Notes under the pieces: generated by a model
The model's input: only the letters and a program-made list of their open reading frames with translations
What the model was told of the DNA's origin: nothing
Database searches by the model: none
Part shown: positions 1 to 9,005 of the stretch, piece by piece
Layout: every line of letters starts with the position of its first letter
Position numbering within the stretch: position 1 is the stretch's first letter
NCBI GenBank assembly: GCA_965219125.1
Contig: CBDCMO010000002.1
Coordinates: 1,984,001 to 2,048,000, forward strand
Direction of reading: 5' to 3'
DNA: 64,000 nt
DNA from: JBBSOK01 sp965219125
Lineage (GTDB): Bacteria; Bacteroidota; Bacteroidia; Flavobacteriales; Flavobacteriaceae
Position numbers and translations under genes: made by a program

Positions 1-649
1 CAGGGAAACTGCAATTGTTTCAGGGGTATTTGAAGTTAATGAAGATTTGAATTCGAAATATGTATTTTCTGATATAGACTTTGCCAGAAATTTACTTCAA
101 ATGGATTCTTCAAAAATTTCTTCGGTTGAAGTTAAATTGAAACCAAACGATTCCGAAGAAAAAGTTGCGCAAAAATTAAAGTCTATTTTCAACAATAAAA
201 TTTCAGTAAAAAATAGAATTGAGCAAAATGACGCGCTTTATAAAATGCTGAATACCGAGAATATAGCCGTATATCTTATATTCACGCTGGTTTTAATGAT
301 TGCTCTTTTCAATGTAATCGGTTCTATAATTATGATGATTTTAGACAAGCGTAAAAACATTAAAACACTCTATAATCTTGGCGCAACGTTAAAAAGCGTG
401 AGGCGCGTATTTTTTTTACAAGGTGTTTTAATGACAACATTGGGCGGACTTTTAGGTATTTTACTTGGGGTGCTAACTGTTGCTGCACAACTGAAGTTTC
501 AGTTTATAAATATTACCGCAACCTTGCCATATCCCGTAAAATTAAAGGTGATAAATATAGTAATCGTTTTCGCAACCATATTTATTTTGGGTGTTTTGGC
601 GTCCAAAATTGCTTCGAGCAGAGTTCGGGAGAAGTTGTTGGTTTCTTAA
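1..649 (+). CDS. FtsX-like ABC transporter permease, C-terminal part (5' end outside window)
   Basis: The reading frame is open from base 2, so the TTG at 47 is internal and the gene begins upstream of the window. The visible part has a periplasmic segment followed by three hydrophobic stretches near the end (around IAVYLIFTLVLMIALF, GVLMTTLGGLLGILLGVL and IVIVFATIFILGVLA), the usual end of MacB/LolC/LolE permeases. Such permeases work with an ATPase to move lipoproteins or other envelope substrates from the inner membrane. The short basic stretch DKRKNIKTLYNLGAT before the second helix is typical of the LolC/E type (family knowledge). The substrate cannot be told, and the gene converges on dusB. 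Confidence 0.75.
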   Translation, partial: RETAIVSGVFEVNEDLNSKYVFSDIDFARNLLQMDSSKISSVEVKLKPNDSEEKVAQKLKSIFNNKISVKNRIEQNDALYKMLNTENIAVYLIFTLVLMIALFNVIGSIIMMILDKRKNIKTLYNLGATLKSVRRVFFLQGVLMTTLGGLLGILLGVLTVAAQLKFQFINITATLPYPVKLKVINIVIVFATIFILGVLASKIASSRVREKLLVS

Positions 650-662
650 AGTTTCTTCGGAA

Positions 663-1655
663 TTAGGCAAATTGAAAATCTCCAAAAGTTTGTAAAACCT
701 CATCAAAAGCGTCAAAAACTGAGGCTGAATCGTCGCTCGTCACCATTTTCATTCTATATTCCTTAAAGTTTGGAATTCCCTTAAAATAGTTGGTGTAATG
801 TCTTCTAGTTTCAAAAACTCCCAGAATTTCCCCCTTCCATGCAATTGCCATTTCAAGATGTCTTCGCGCAGCTTCAACTCTTTCAATCATGGTTGGCGGC
901 TCGCGATGTGCACCAGTTTCAAAATAATGCTTTACTTCTTTAAAAAACCAAGGATACCCAATGCTTGCACGACCAATCATTGCGCCGTCCAAACCGTATT
1001 CATCCCGCATTAGCATCGCTTTTTCCGGTGTATCTACATCGCCATTTCCAAATATGGGAATGTGCATTCTCGGGTTGTTTTTAACCGCTGCAATTTGTGT
1101 CCAATCTGCATCGCCTTTATACATTTGTGCTCGTGTGCGGCCGTGAATGGAAATTGCTTTGCAACCTACGTCTTGAAGTCTTTCAGCAACTTCAACAATT
1201 CTTATTGAATTTTCGTCCCAACCCAATCTGGTTTTTACGGTAATTGGAAGTTTGGTATGTTTTGCCATAGCTTCGGTTAGCGAAACCATTAAATCTATAT
1301 CCTTCAAAATACCAGCGCCGGCGCCTTTTGAAACCACTTTTTTTACGGGGCATCCAAAATTAATATCGATAATATCGGGTCCGCTGGCTTCAACAATTTC
1401 AACACTTCTGAGCATACTTTCTAAAACTGCTCCAAAAATCTGGATGCCAACCGGACGTTCTTTTTCATAAATGTCCAGCTTCATCATGCTTTTTGCCGCA
1501 TCGCGAATAAGGCCTTCGGAAGAAATAAATTCAGTATAAACAACATCTGCGCCCTGCTCTTTGCAAAGTGCGCGAAAAGGTGGGTCACTTACGTCTTCCA
1601 TCGGCGCTAAAAGTAGCGGGAAGTTGCCAACGTCTATATTTCCAATCTTTGCCAT
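663..1655 (-). CDS. dusB: tRNA-dihydrouridine synthase
   Basis: FMN-dependent reductase that turns uridine into dihydrouridine in tRNA D-loops. The 330-residue TIM-barrel protein opens with the family signature PLLLAPMEDVSDPPFR. The catalytic-cysteine motif INFGCPVKKVVSKGAGAG lies near residue 100, VKTRLGWD near 140, SIHGRTRAQMYKGDADW near 170 and GNGDVDTPEKA near 205. Length and motifs fit the DusB subgroup. The ATG at 1655 is supported by a TAATTTTG -7 box just upstream on the minus strand. The gene is single, convergent with the permease gene and separated from the receptor gene by about 90 bases. Confidence 0.93.
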   Translation of the reverse strand: MAKIGNIDVGNFPLLLAPMEDVSDPPFRALCKEQGADVVYTEFISSEGLIRDAAKSMMKLDIYEKERPVGIQIFGAVLESMLRSVEIVEASGPDIIDINFGCPVKKVVSKGAGAGILKDIDLMVSLTEAMAKHTKLPITVKTRLGWDENSIRIVEVAERLQDVGCKAISIHGRTRAQMYKGDADWTQIAAVKNNPRMHIPIFGNGDVDTPEKAMLMRDEYGLDGAMIGRASIGYPWFFKEVKHYFETGAHREPPTMIERVEAARRHLEMAIAWKGEILGVFETRRHYTNYFKGIPNFKEYRMKMVTSDDSASVFDAFDEVLQTFGDFQFA

Positions 1656-1672
1656 AAGCTGGCAAAATTAGT

Positions 1673-1680
1673 GAAATTTT
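1673..1680 (-). promoter_or_regulatory. -7 promoter element of dusB (TAATTTTG)
   Basis: The minus strand reads TAATTTTG, an exact match to the Bacteroidota -7 consensus TAnnTTTG, 17 bases upstream of the dusB ATG. No clear -33 TTG was found at the expected spacing. Confidence 0.5.
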
Positions 1681-1747
1681 TATTGTGGAATTATCAATTG
1701 GTTTTGACTCTTTTAAAACTTTGTTCTTCAGCTAAAAAGGTAACTCT

Positions 1748-4162
1748 TTAATCCAATCTTTCGCTTTCGTCAGAATCTAAACTTCTACTGTTTACACGTA
1801 ATCTGGCATTTCCAAAGTTATATTTGAAGCCAATTCGCACCATTCTATTTTCTTGATCTGTCAAAAACCGATTGTCTTGGTTGTAATAATTTGAAACGTA
1901 GGCTAGCTTATCAAGCGTATTGAAAACGTCATCTACACCCAAGGTCAAGCTTGCGCGCTTTTTCCAAAATTCTTTGCGTACTGAAATATTTACAAAACTC
2001 TGATTTTTGAAATGTCGGTTTCCAACAACAAAATTTGACAAATATAATGCGGAAAGATCTGCTGTTAACGATCTGTCTTTTGAAAGTGTAAAGTTGCTTG
2101 CTGTCTGAATATATTGACCAAAAGTGTCATTTTTATAACGCTCCTGTATGCTTTCTACAGCATAAGATTCTTCAGCCGAATAGAAGGTGGAAGTAGAAAT
2201 TTGAAACCACCACCAATTGTTTAGTGATTGATAATAAAGAATATCAAAACTATATTGGTAGCTTTTAATTAAGTTGGCTCCCAAATTTCGTAGCGTACTA
2301 TTGTTGTTATCTTGAAAGGTGAGGTTACCTAAACTATTTTTTACGTTTTCATAATATGTGCTAAAAAACCATTTGTTTTTATAAGCATATTTTAGTGAAA
2401 TTCTATTATTTATAGCTGGCACCAAATTTGGATTTCCACCATTAAATTCATTTTCAGTTATAAAATATTTAAATGGATTAAGACTTTCATATCTAGGCCG
2501 TGCAATACTGCGCTTGTAACTTATGCCAATACTATTGTTCTCATTTATTTTGTAATCTAATGCGGCCGCGGGGAAAAGCTTAAAATATTGTTGTGTGTTT
2601 ACTGTGCCAAGCACTCTAGAGAAAGCTTCAATATCTGTATATTCTCCGCGAAGTCCTAAAGTAACACTCAGTTTCTCCCATTCTTTTTCAAAATTCATAT
2701 ATTCTGCATATACATTCTCTTTGTAGTTAAAATCGTCTGAAAGTGAATTATTGAAAATATCTGCGTTGTTTTCGGTATCGAAAAAATTCAATTTACTATC
2801 TGTAATAATATTGCTGAATTTAAATCCTGCTTCAAAAGAACCAGTAAAAAGCGGCGACGAAACGTCCGTTTGTGCAGTGAAAATATTACTGTTTTGCCCA
2901 GAATTTGTGAGGAAGCTGTTGTTTCTCAAAAATTGATTATTTGCCAAAAAGTAGTTTGTACTTACTTTTTGGTCTTGTTTGTAATTGTAATATATATAAT
3001 TGGCGGCGGCGGAAAGTGTAGTGCCTTTCTCATTTAAAGTTCTATTATAATCCAACGCAAATGTTAGGTTGTCTTTTTTGAAATTTACGTTACTTAAAGT
3101 TGTAAAGGTAGAATCTATTTGGCGCTGCGGATTGTAAATAGTTGCCTCACCCTTATTATTGTATATAGTATTAGGTGCTACATAAATGTTTGAGCTAAAA
3201 CTGAGCGAATTTTTTTTATCCAACGTAAAATCCAAAACTATGCTTCCGCTATGGTTTTCAGAATCTGTGGTGCGGTTAAAATACGTTTCCCAAAAAGATT
3301 TTGTTGAAACGGCATCCGGTTGGAAAAAACGGATGTAATTTTCATCTTCCTTATATTGTTTCTTGGTATTGTAATTATAACTGGCATAAAGATTCACCCA
3401 ATTATTTTTGTAAAAATGGGAGGTTCCAAAACTATATTTTGGATAAATAGCTTGTTCGTACGTAGCATTTACAGACCCTTTATATCCAATTGAAATTGCT
3501 TTTGAAGTAATAATATTTAGAACCGTTCCCGCATCGGCATCATATTTAGCCGAAGGATTTGTGATAACTTCAATAGATTTAATATTTGCAGCATCGGTGT
3601 TTTCTAAAAGTGAAGTTACTTCCGAAGAAGAAAGATAAATGCGCTTTCCGTTTATAAAAATTACAGGAGCTGAAAATTTAATTTGAATATTTTCCCCGAT
3701 TACTACAACGCCAGGAGTTTTTTTAAGTAAATCCATCGTACTGCCAACCGATAACGACGTGTTTTCAACATTAAAAACTAGTTTGCCTGCTGTTTTTGTA
3801 ATTGTGGGTAACTTTGTCGAAATAACGGCTTCCGAAAGCATTTCAGAACTTTCTTTTAAGAGAATAGCGCCAAGATTTATATTTGAATTTAAAACAACCG
3901 AGTCTTCTCGGGCCTCAAAACCCATATAACTAAATTTAATCGTGTAGGTTGCAGATTTTAAGTCTTTTAATAGGAATGCGCCATCCTCATCCGTGGTAGT
4001 TCCTTTTAATAATTTGTCAGAATCAGCTGCGTAAACTAATACATTTACAAATGAAATTGGCATTTTTTGAGAATTACTAACATTTCCAGAAATTGCAAAG
4101 TCTTGTGCTATCGCAACAAAACAGGACAGAAGTAAGGGTAGTAAAAATAATAAAAGCTTCAT
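1748..4162 (-). CDS. Outer-membrane beta-barrel receptor with N-terminal carboxypeptidase-regulatory-like domain
   Basis: Secreted 804-residue protein with signal peptide MKLLLFLLPLLLSCFVAIAQ. A CarboxypepD_reg-like Ig fold follows (residues about 22-105, ISGNVSNSQKMPISFVNVLVY). Next is a plug-like region (about 115-220, including LLKKTPGVVV and INGKRIYLSSSEV), then a long barrel rich in aromatic beta strands that ends in VRIGFKYNFGN. This is the OMP_b-brl_3 / TonB-receptor-like architecture common in flavobacteria. No SusD partner lies next to it, so a glycan-uptake role is not indicated and the substrate is unknown. The tail after the last strand (RLRVNSRSLDSDESERLD) is short and charged. 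Confidence 0.85.
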   Translation of the reverse strand: MKLLLFLLPLLLSCFVAIAQDFAISGNVSNSQKMPISFVNVLVYAADSDKLLKGTTTDEDGAFLLKDLKSATYTIKFSYMGFEAREDSVVLNSNINLGAILLKESSEMLSEAVISTKLPTITKTAGKLVFNVENTSLSVGSTMDLLKKTPGVVVIGENIQIKFSAPVIFINGKRIYLSSSEVTSLLENTDAANIKSIEVITNPSAKYDADAGTVLNIITSKAISIGYKGSVNATYEQAIYPKYSFGTSHFYKNNWVNLYASYNYNTKKQYKEDENYIRFFQPDAVSTKSFWETYFNRTTDSENHSGSIVLDFTLDKKNSLSFSSNIYVAPNTIYNNKGEATIYNPQRQIDSTFTTLSNVNFKKDNLTFALDYNRTLNEKGTTLSAAANYIYYNYKQDQKVSTNYFLANNQFLRNNSFLTNSGQNSNIFTAQTDVSSPLFTGSFEAGFKFSNIITDSKLNFFDTENNADIFNNSLSDDFNYKENVYAEYMNFEKEWEKLSVTLGLRGEYTDIEAFSRVLGTVNTQQYFKLFPAAALDYKINENNSIGISYKRSIARPRYESLNPFKYFITENEFNGGNPNLVPAINNRISLKYAYKNKWFFSTYYENVKNSLGNLTFQDNNNSTLRNLGANLIKSYQYSFDILYYQSLNNWWWFQISTSTFYSAEESYAVESIQERYKNDTFGQYIQTASNFTLSKDRSLTADLSALYLSNFVVGNRHFKNQSFVNISVRKEFWKKRASLTLGVDDVFNTLDKLAYVSNYYNQDNRFLTDQENRMVRIGFKYNFGNARLRVNSRSLDSDESERLD

Positions 4163-4331
4163 AGAATGGGGACATCAGATTATGATAGTGATCAAATTGT
4201 AATCGAACACCAGCTTTATTATCGGGGAGACAGTAAAAACACTTCAAAGATGCAAAAAAAATGTGAAATTCAGCGATTTAAATCAATTATATTCGACTAA
4301 CAGCCACTAGCGCAAATCTTGCATTTTACCC

Positions 4332-4339
4332 TATATTTG
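4332..4339 (+). promoter_or_regulatory. -7 promoter element of lepA (TATATTTG)
   Basis: Exact TAnnTTTG match 28 bases before the lepA ATG. An out-of-frame ATG at 4348 ends at a stop immediately before 4368, so the start at 4368 is preferred. Confidence 0.55.
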
Positions 4340-4367
4340 CAACTTAAATGGGTAAGCCGGAAAGTTT

Positions 4368-6164
4368 ATGAAGAATATTAGAAATTTTTGCATTATAGCA
4401 CACATCGATCACGGTAAAAGTACCTTGGCAGATAGATTGTTGGATGCAACCGGATCTGTTACCAGTCGGGAAAAACAAGCCCAGCTTTTGGATAGCATGG
4501 ATTTGGAACGAGAGCGTGGAATAACGATTAAAAGTCACGCAATACAAATGGATTATACATTTGAAGGTGAACAATATATCTTAAACTTGATAGATACGCC
4601 CGGCCACGTCGATTTTTCATATGAGGTTTCCCGTTCTATTGCAGCTTGCGAAGGCGCCTTATTAATTGTAGATGCTGCACAAAGCATTCAAGCGCAAACC
4701 ATTTCAAACCTTTATTTAGCGCTTGAAAATGATCTTGAAATTATTCCTGTATTAAATAAAGTAGATCTCCCTTCCGCCAATATTGAAGAAGTAACTGACG
4801 ATATTGTAGATTTATTAGGTTGTAAACCTGAAGAAATAATCCTCGCAAGCGCAAAAACCGGTTTGGGGATTGAAAATATTTTACGAGCGGTTATAGAAAG
4901 AGTTCCGCCGCCAAAGGGAGATCCAAAGCAATCCTTACAAGCTTTGATTTTTGATAGTGTTTACAATCCTTTTAGAGGTGTTGAAACCTATTTTAGAATT
5001 CTTAATGGCGAATTGAAAAAAGGGCAACAAATTCAATTTATGGCTACCGGTAAAAATTATTATGCTGACGAAGTTGGAACACTAAAATTGAAGCAAGTAC
5101 CAAAAGATATAATTAGAACGGGAGATGTTGGCTATATAATTACAGGGATAAAAGAAGCAAAAGAAGTAAAAGTTGGTGACACAATTACAGATGCAAAGAG
5201 TCCCACAACAAATATGATTGAAGGTTTTGAAGATGTAAAGCCAATGGTTTTTGCAGGTATTTATCCCGTAGATACCGAAGATTATGAAGAATTGCGAAAC
5301 TCGATGGAAAAATTGCAACTAAATGATGCCTCATTGGTTTTTCAACCTGAAAGTTCAATGGCTTTAGGTTTTGGTTTTCGTTGCGGCTTTTTAGGAATGC
5401 TGCACCTCGAGATTATCCAAGAAAGACTCGAGCGTGAATTTGATATGACGGTTATAACAACTGTTCCGAATGTTTCATATCACGCATATACCAACAAAAA
5501 TCCCGACACTATAATTTTGGTGAATAATCCGAGTGATTTGCCGGAGCCTTCTTCATTAAATAGGGTTGAAGAACCTTATATAAAAGCTACAATTATTACA
5601 AAAAGTGACTTTGTAGGTTCAGTTATGTCACTTTGTATTGAAAAGCGTGGTGAAATTACCAATCAAACTTATTTAACAACTGAAAGAGTTGAACTAAGCT
5701 TTGATATGCCTTTGGCTGAAATTGTATTCGACTTTTATGACAGACTTAAAACGGTAAGTAAAGGGTACGCTTCGTTTGATTATCACCCAATCGGGATGCG
5801 CGTTTCACAGCTTGCAAAAGTTGACATTTTATTGAATGGTAGCATTGTTGATGCACTTTCGGCATTGTTACATAAAGACAATGCGTATGATATTGGTAAA
5901 AAAATATGTGAAAAATTAAAACAACTTATCCCGAGACAACAATTTGATATTCCCATTCAAGCGGCTATCGGTGCAAAAGTTATTTCGCGCGAAACCGTAA
6001 AAGCATTACGTAAAGATGTTACCGCAAAATGTTACGGTGGTGATATTTCGCGTAAGCGTAAATTGTTGGAAAAGCAGAAAAAGGGCAAAAAACGAATGCG
6101 ACAAGTAGGTAATGTAGAAATTCCGCAGGAAGCTTTTATGGCCGTTTTAAAGTTGAATGATTAA
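4368..6164 (+). CDS. lepA: Elongation factor 4 (LepA)
   Basis: Ribosome-associated translational GTPase that back-translocates or remodels stalled ribosomes. The 598-residue length is exactly usual. G1 is AHIDHGKSTLADRL (residues 10-23), G3 is DTPGHVDFS (about 76-84) and G4 is NKVDLP (about 131-136). The LepA-specific C-terminal domain contains the basic stretch AKCYGGDISRKRKLLEKQKK followed by GKKRMRQVGNVEIPQEAF. The gene has its own -7 box and no partner immediately downstream. Confidence 0.98.
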   Translation: MKNIRNFCIIAHIDHGKSTLADRLLDATGSVTSREKQAQLLDSMDLERERGITIKSHAIQMDYTFEGEQYILNLIDTPGHVDFSYEVSRSIAACEGALLIVDAAQSIQAQTISNLYLALENDLEIIPVLNKVDLPSANIEEVTDDIVDLLGCKPEEIILASAKTGLGIENILRAVIERVPPPKGDPKQSLQALIFDSVYNPFRGVETYFRILNGELKKGQQIQFMATGKNYYADEVGTLKLKQVPKDIIRTGDVGYIITGIKEAKEVKVGDTITDAKSPTTNMIEGFEDVKPMVFAGIYPVDTEDYEELRNSMEKLQLNDASLVFQPESSMALGFGFRCGFLGMLHLEIIQERLEREFDMTVITTVPNVSYHAYTNKNPDTIILVNNPSDLPEPSSLNRVEEPYIKATIITKSDFVGSVMSLCIEKRGEITNQTYLTTERVELSFDMPLAEIVFDFYDRLKTVSKGYASFDYHPIGMRVSQLAKVDILLNGSIVDALSALLHKDNAYDIGKKICEKLKQLIPRQQFDIPIQAAIGAKVISRETVKALRKDVTAKCYGGDISRKRKLLEKQKKGKKRMRQVGNVEIPQEAFMAVLKLND

Positions 6165-6248
6165 TTTAAAATTCTCAATTTCAATCAAATAAAGTTAAGA
6201 TTAGAAATATTATTATATTTACTTAATAACAATAAATTCTTATTTAAA

Positions 6249-6404
6249 ATGACAACTATCACAGTAGAAAATGGCAGTTTGGAGAAAACAAAGTTCACAA
6301 ATCTTCAGGAATTAACTGAATTCCTGAATGAAAGTTTTGACATCAAAACTGCGTGGGCTGTTTCGGATGAAGATGTTTCTGAAAATGATCTGACTTTAAT
6401 TTAG
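6249..6404 (+). pseudogene. Possible decayed antitoxin of a toxin-antitoxin pair
   Basis: ATG-started 51-codon frame (MTTITVENGSLEKTKFTNLQ...) that ends at TAG. The same frame continues as E-stop-QEVAWEKLDNIK up to the next start, so the C-terminus looks cut by two stops. Size, acidic end and position directly ahead of a broken RelE/ParE-type toxin frame suggest an antitoxin. This is inference from context; no domain is firmly recognised, and it could be an intact 51-aa protein. Confidence 0.35.
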
Positions 6405-6448
6405 GAATAGCAAGAAGTAGCTTGGGAAAAACTTGACAATATAAAATA

Positions 6449-6684
6449 ATGAATATTCGTGAAGGTAAAGGTATTGTGGAATATCTTGAAAAACGTAATA
6501 TTCTTAAACAAGATAAAGAAGCCAAAAAACAATTTTTAAAAGGAAACTTTAAAGTGATTGATTCCAAACCTCAAAAACCAAAATAATTAGGCGTCTTTCA
6601 ATTTCGTATTACCAAAAAAATCGTGCTTTTTATACTATCCGTAAAGAAGGAGCGGTTATAGTTAAAATTTCCGACCATCAATAA
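6449..6684 (+). pseudogene. Broken RelE/ParE-like toxin remnant
   Basis: The ATG frame gives 45 residues (MNIREGKGIVEYLEKRNILK...) and stops at 6584. Past the stop the same frame reads LGVFQFRITKK. After a run of seven A at 6614-6620 the coherent protein moves to another frame, NRAFYTIRKEGAVIVKISDHQ, ending at 6684. Joined, these look like a RelE/ParE-type toxin of about 78 residues (an early 'KQ..AKKQFLKGNF' helix, then a core 'FRITKKNRAFYTI'). One in-frame stop plus loss of one A explains everything seen. The family call is from overall pattern only. Confidence 0.5.
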
Positions 6685-6730
6685 TACCGAAAATCTTCAA
6701 TCTCAATTCCGATTTTGTAAAATTAAATGT

Positions 6731-6973
6731 CTAATTCCCGCAACTAGCGCCAGCAGTTTGCAAACTTGCCAAATATTCATCATAAGCAACTCCCGTAAGT
6801 TGTCCATTAACGGAAGCCATTCCATTTGGCTCCTCGCAAACTTGAAAGTCTGGTGTTTGTGCTTGCGTGCAACTAATACAGGTTCTGGCCTTATCTTTAC
6901 TACAAGAAAATAGCATTGTTATAAAGATTGTTAAAACGGTAAATCGAATTGTCATAATTTTTAGATGCTTCAA
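6731..6973 (-). CDS. Small predicted lipoprotein, unknown function
   Basis: 80-residue protein with hydrophobic signal and lipobox LFSC followed by SKDK, so likely acylated at the Cys and membrane-anchored. The mature part of about 57 residues has five further Cys (TCISCT, QVCEE, ASCGN), a striking number for its size that suggests disulfides or metal binding. A second in-frame ATG at 6955 gives a more usual 18-residue signal. A near-match TACGTTTA box at 6979-6986 also favours that later start. I do not recognise a family. Confidence 0.65.
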   Translation of the reverse strand: MKHLKIMTIRFTVLTIFITMLFSCSKDKARTCISCTQAQTPDFQVCEEPNGMASVNGQLTGVAYDEYLASLQTAGASCGN

Positions 6974-6994
6974 TTATGTAAACGTATTTTCCTG

Positions 6995-8869
6995 TCAGTT
7001 ATTTTCTTCAATTTGAGCCTTTTCGCCATCGCGTGTTGCGTTTGCCAAATCTTCAAAATCCATCGGCTTTCCTAAATAAACCAAATGACTTCCTGCTTCA
7101 ACTTCTAATTCGGTAGTGTCAATTATCAAATCTAAATAACCGTCGGGGTGTTTTAAAAATAGTGGTATTGCGTCTTTATCTTCGCCTACAATTTTTACAA
7201 GTCGCAAGAATTTATTCTGAGAATCTACCGGTATTTCTTGAATAGACGGAAATTGCTGTACCACATTTATAAAGCTGGAATAATCGTGCGAAAAGGAAAA
7301 TAGCTCTTTTGAAGGTATATTATTTTTATTGATAAATTCTTCCCTATTCATTAATCTAAACGTTCCGTTTTCACCAAAAGTCTTGCCGTATCGGTTTATT
7401 GCCTGTCTGTTAATTTCATCACTTCCAGTAAGTGCCAACAAATATCCAACATCGCTTAATTCAATATTATCTGAAAGATCATCGCTGTAAATATTCGCGT
7501 TTACGGCATCCAAGCCAAGTTCTTTTGCTTTTATAATATTCATTCGGTTACTGTCCAACAAAACCACGTGTCTATTATTTTTTTGAAGATAAGAAGCAAT
7601 TAACCGGGAAACTTTTGAGGCACCAACAATTAAAATTCCTTCAGATTTTTTAAGAAAAACCCCAACAATAGATGCAAAAAGTCTTGCGGTTGTGGCGTTT
7701 AAAAGTACTGTTACCAAAACAACAGCAAAAACCAACGGCGTAATATATTCTGCGCCAGGTTCCCCTTTTAAAACCAATTTAGTCCCAAAAAGTGAGGCGA
7801 TACCTGCTGCAACAATCCCCCGCGGCCCTACCCAGCTTATAAAAAGTTTTTCATTTGTTTCCAGTGTAGATTTATAGGTACTTAAAAACACGCCAAGCGG
7901 CCTTAAAACAAATATTATAATAGCTAATAGAATCGCAGTTTTCCAATTATAAACCAAATAAAGATCTTCCAAACTAATGTTGGCAGCAAGCAAAATAAAC
8001 AGAATAGAAATAAGCAAAACGCTAAGTGATTCTTTAAAATAGAGTAGTTCTTTCAAACTTTGTAAATCGCTGTTACCTAAAAACATACCCATAACTACAA
8101 CCGCCAAAAGTCCAGATTCGTGGGCAAATTGGTCGCTTAATACGAAAATTGCCAGCACGGCCGAAAGGGAAACAACATTCATTAAATAATGAGGAACAAC
8201 CTTTTTCTTTATTGAAAGATATAAGGCATAACCTCCCGAAACCCCAAAAGCAAAACCGATTATTACAATTTTACCGAACTCCATTAAAGCTTGTTTGGTA
8301 TAGCCGCTGTCGCCTTCAACACTAATAAATTCAAATACCAAAACCGCTACCAATGCACCAATTGGGTCAATTAAAATTCCCTCCCATTTTAGTACAGCGG
8401 AAACATCTTTTTTAAGCGGAATATTCCTCAAAATAGGCGTTATAACCGTTGGGCCGGTAACAATAATAAGCGCCGCGAACAAAAATGAAATTCTCCAATT
8501 AAGTCCAAAAACATAATATGCTGCAACACCAGCGCCAACAAATGTAATTGCAGAGCCTAAGCTTATAAGTTTAACAATTACAGAACCTACTTTTTTTATT
8601 TCGCCTCTTCTAAGTGTAAGTCCACCTTCAAAAAGTATAATCCCAATTGCTAAAGACACAAAGTAGAAAAGATTTTCGCCGGGAAATAATCCTTTTCCGT
8701 TACTATAAATAGGTTGTATCCATTGGTTTCCGTCTTCGGAAATAAGCGTAGAAATGGGTCCTACAAACAAACCAATTAAAATTAATGGTAAGATTGCAGG
8801 GATCTTAAATTTCCACGCTACCCATTGGGCCAAAATTCCTAAAACGATGATACCTGCAAGTTCGAGCAT
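6995..8869 (-). CDS. Na+(K+)/H+ antiporter, CPA1 type, with C-terminal TrkA-like regulatory domain
   Basis: 624-residue inner-membrane cation/proton exchanger. About 12-13 membrane segments fill residues 1-400, including the family stretches FEGGLTLRRGEI, GPTVITPILRNIPL, KWEGILIDPIGALVA (ion-site Asp in IDPIGA) and SWVGPRGIVAAGIASLF. A Rossmann TrkA_N domain follows (GILIVGASKVSRLIASYLQ ... VVLLDSN, about 410-530). A TrkA_C-like end (about 545-610) ends in LVYLGKPMDFEDL. The cytosolic part probably senses nucleotides or ions (family knowledge). It is a single gene transcribed away from the MBL hydrolase gene. Confidence 0.9.
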   Translation of the reverse strand: MLELAGIIVLGILAQWVAWKFKIPAILPLILIGLFVGPISTLISEDGNQWIQPIYSNGKGLFPGENLFYFVSLAIGIILFEGGLTLRRGEIKKVGSVIVKLISLGSAITFVGAGVAAYYVFGLNWRISFLFAALIIVTGPTVITPILRNIPLKKDVSAVLKWEGILIDPIGALVAVLVFEFISVEGDSGYTKQALMEFGKIVIIGFAFGVSGGYALYLSIKKKVVPHYLMNVVSLSAVLAIFVLSDQFAHESGLLAVVVMGMFLGNSDLQSLKELLYFKESLSVLLISILFILLAANISLEDLYLVYNWKTAILLAIIIFVLRPLGVFLSTYKSTLETNEKLFISWVGPRGIVAAGIASLFGTKLVLKGEPGAEYITPLVFAVVLVTVLLNATTARLFASIVGVFLKKSEGILIVGASKVSRLIASYLQKNNRHVVLLDSNRMNIIKAKELGLDAVNANIYSDDLSDNIELSDVGYLLALTGSDEINRQAINRYGKTFGENGTFRLMNREEFINKNNIPSKELFSFSHDYSSFINVVQQFPSIQEIPVDSQNKFLRLVKIVGEDKDAIPLFLKHPDGYLDLIIDTTELEVEAGSHLVYLGKPMDFEDLANATRDGEKAQIEENN

Positions 8870-9005
8870 AAATTAATTTTGGCGTAAAATACGGTGTTCA
8901 GCAACATTATGTGCTTTTTGAATGTGTTAAAAATAGCATAATTAAATGAGACCAACAGCAAGAGTGCATAGGCTTTTAGTAATTTGCATATCTTTTAATT
9001 TCCTT

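Noticed and set aside
8946..9005. N-terminal extension of the MBL hydrolase (MRPTARVHRLL...)
   Set aside because: Homologues usually start at NLYPIEAGNFKLDGG; the extension looks neither like a signal peptide nor conserved.
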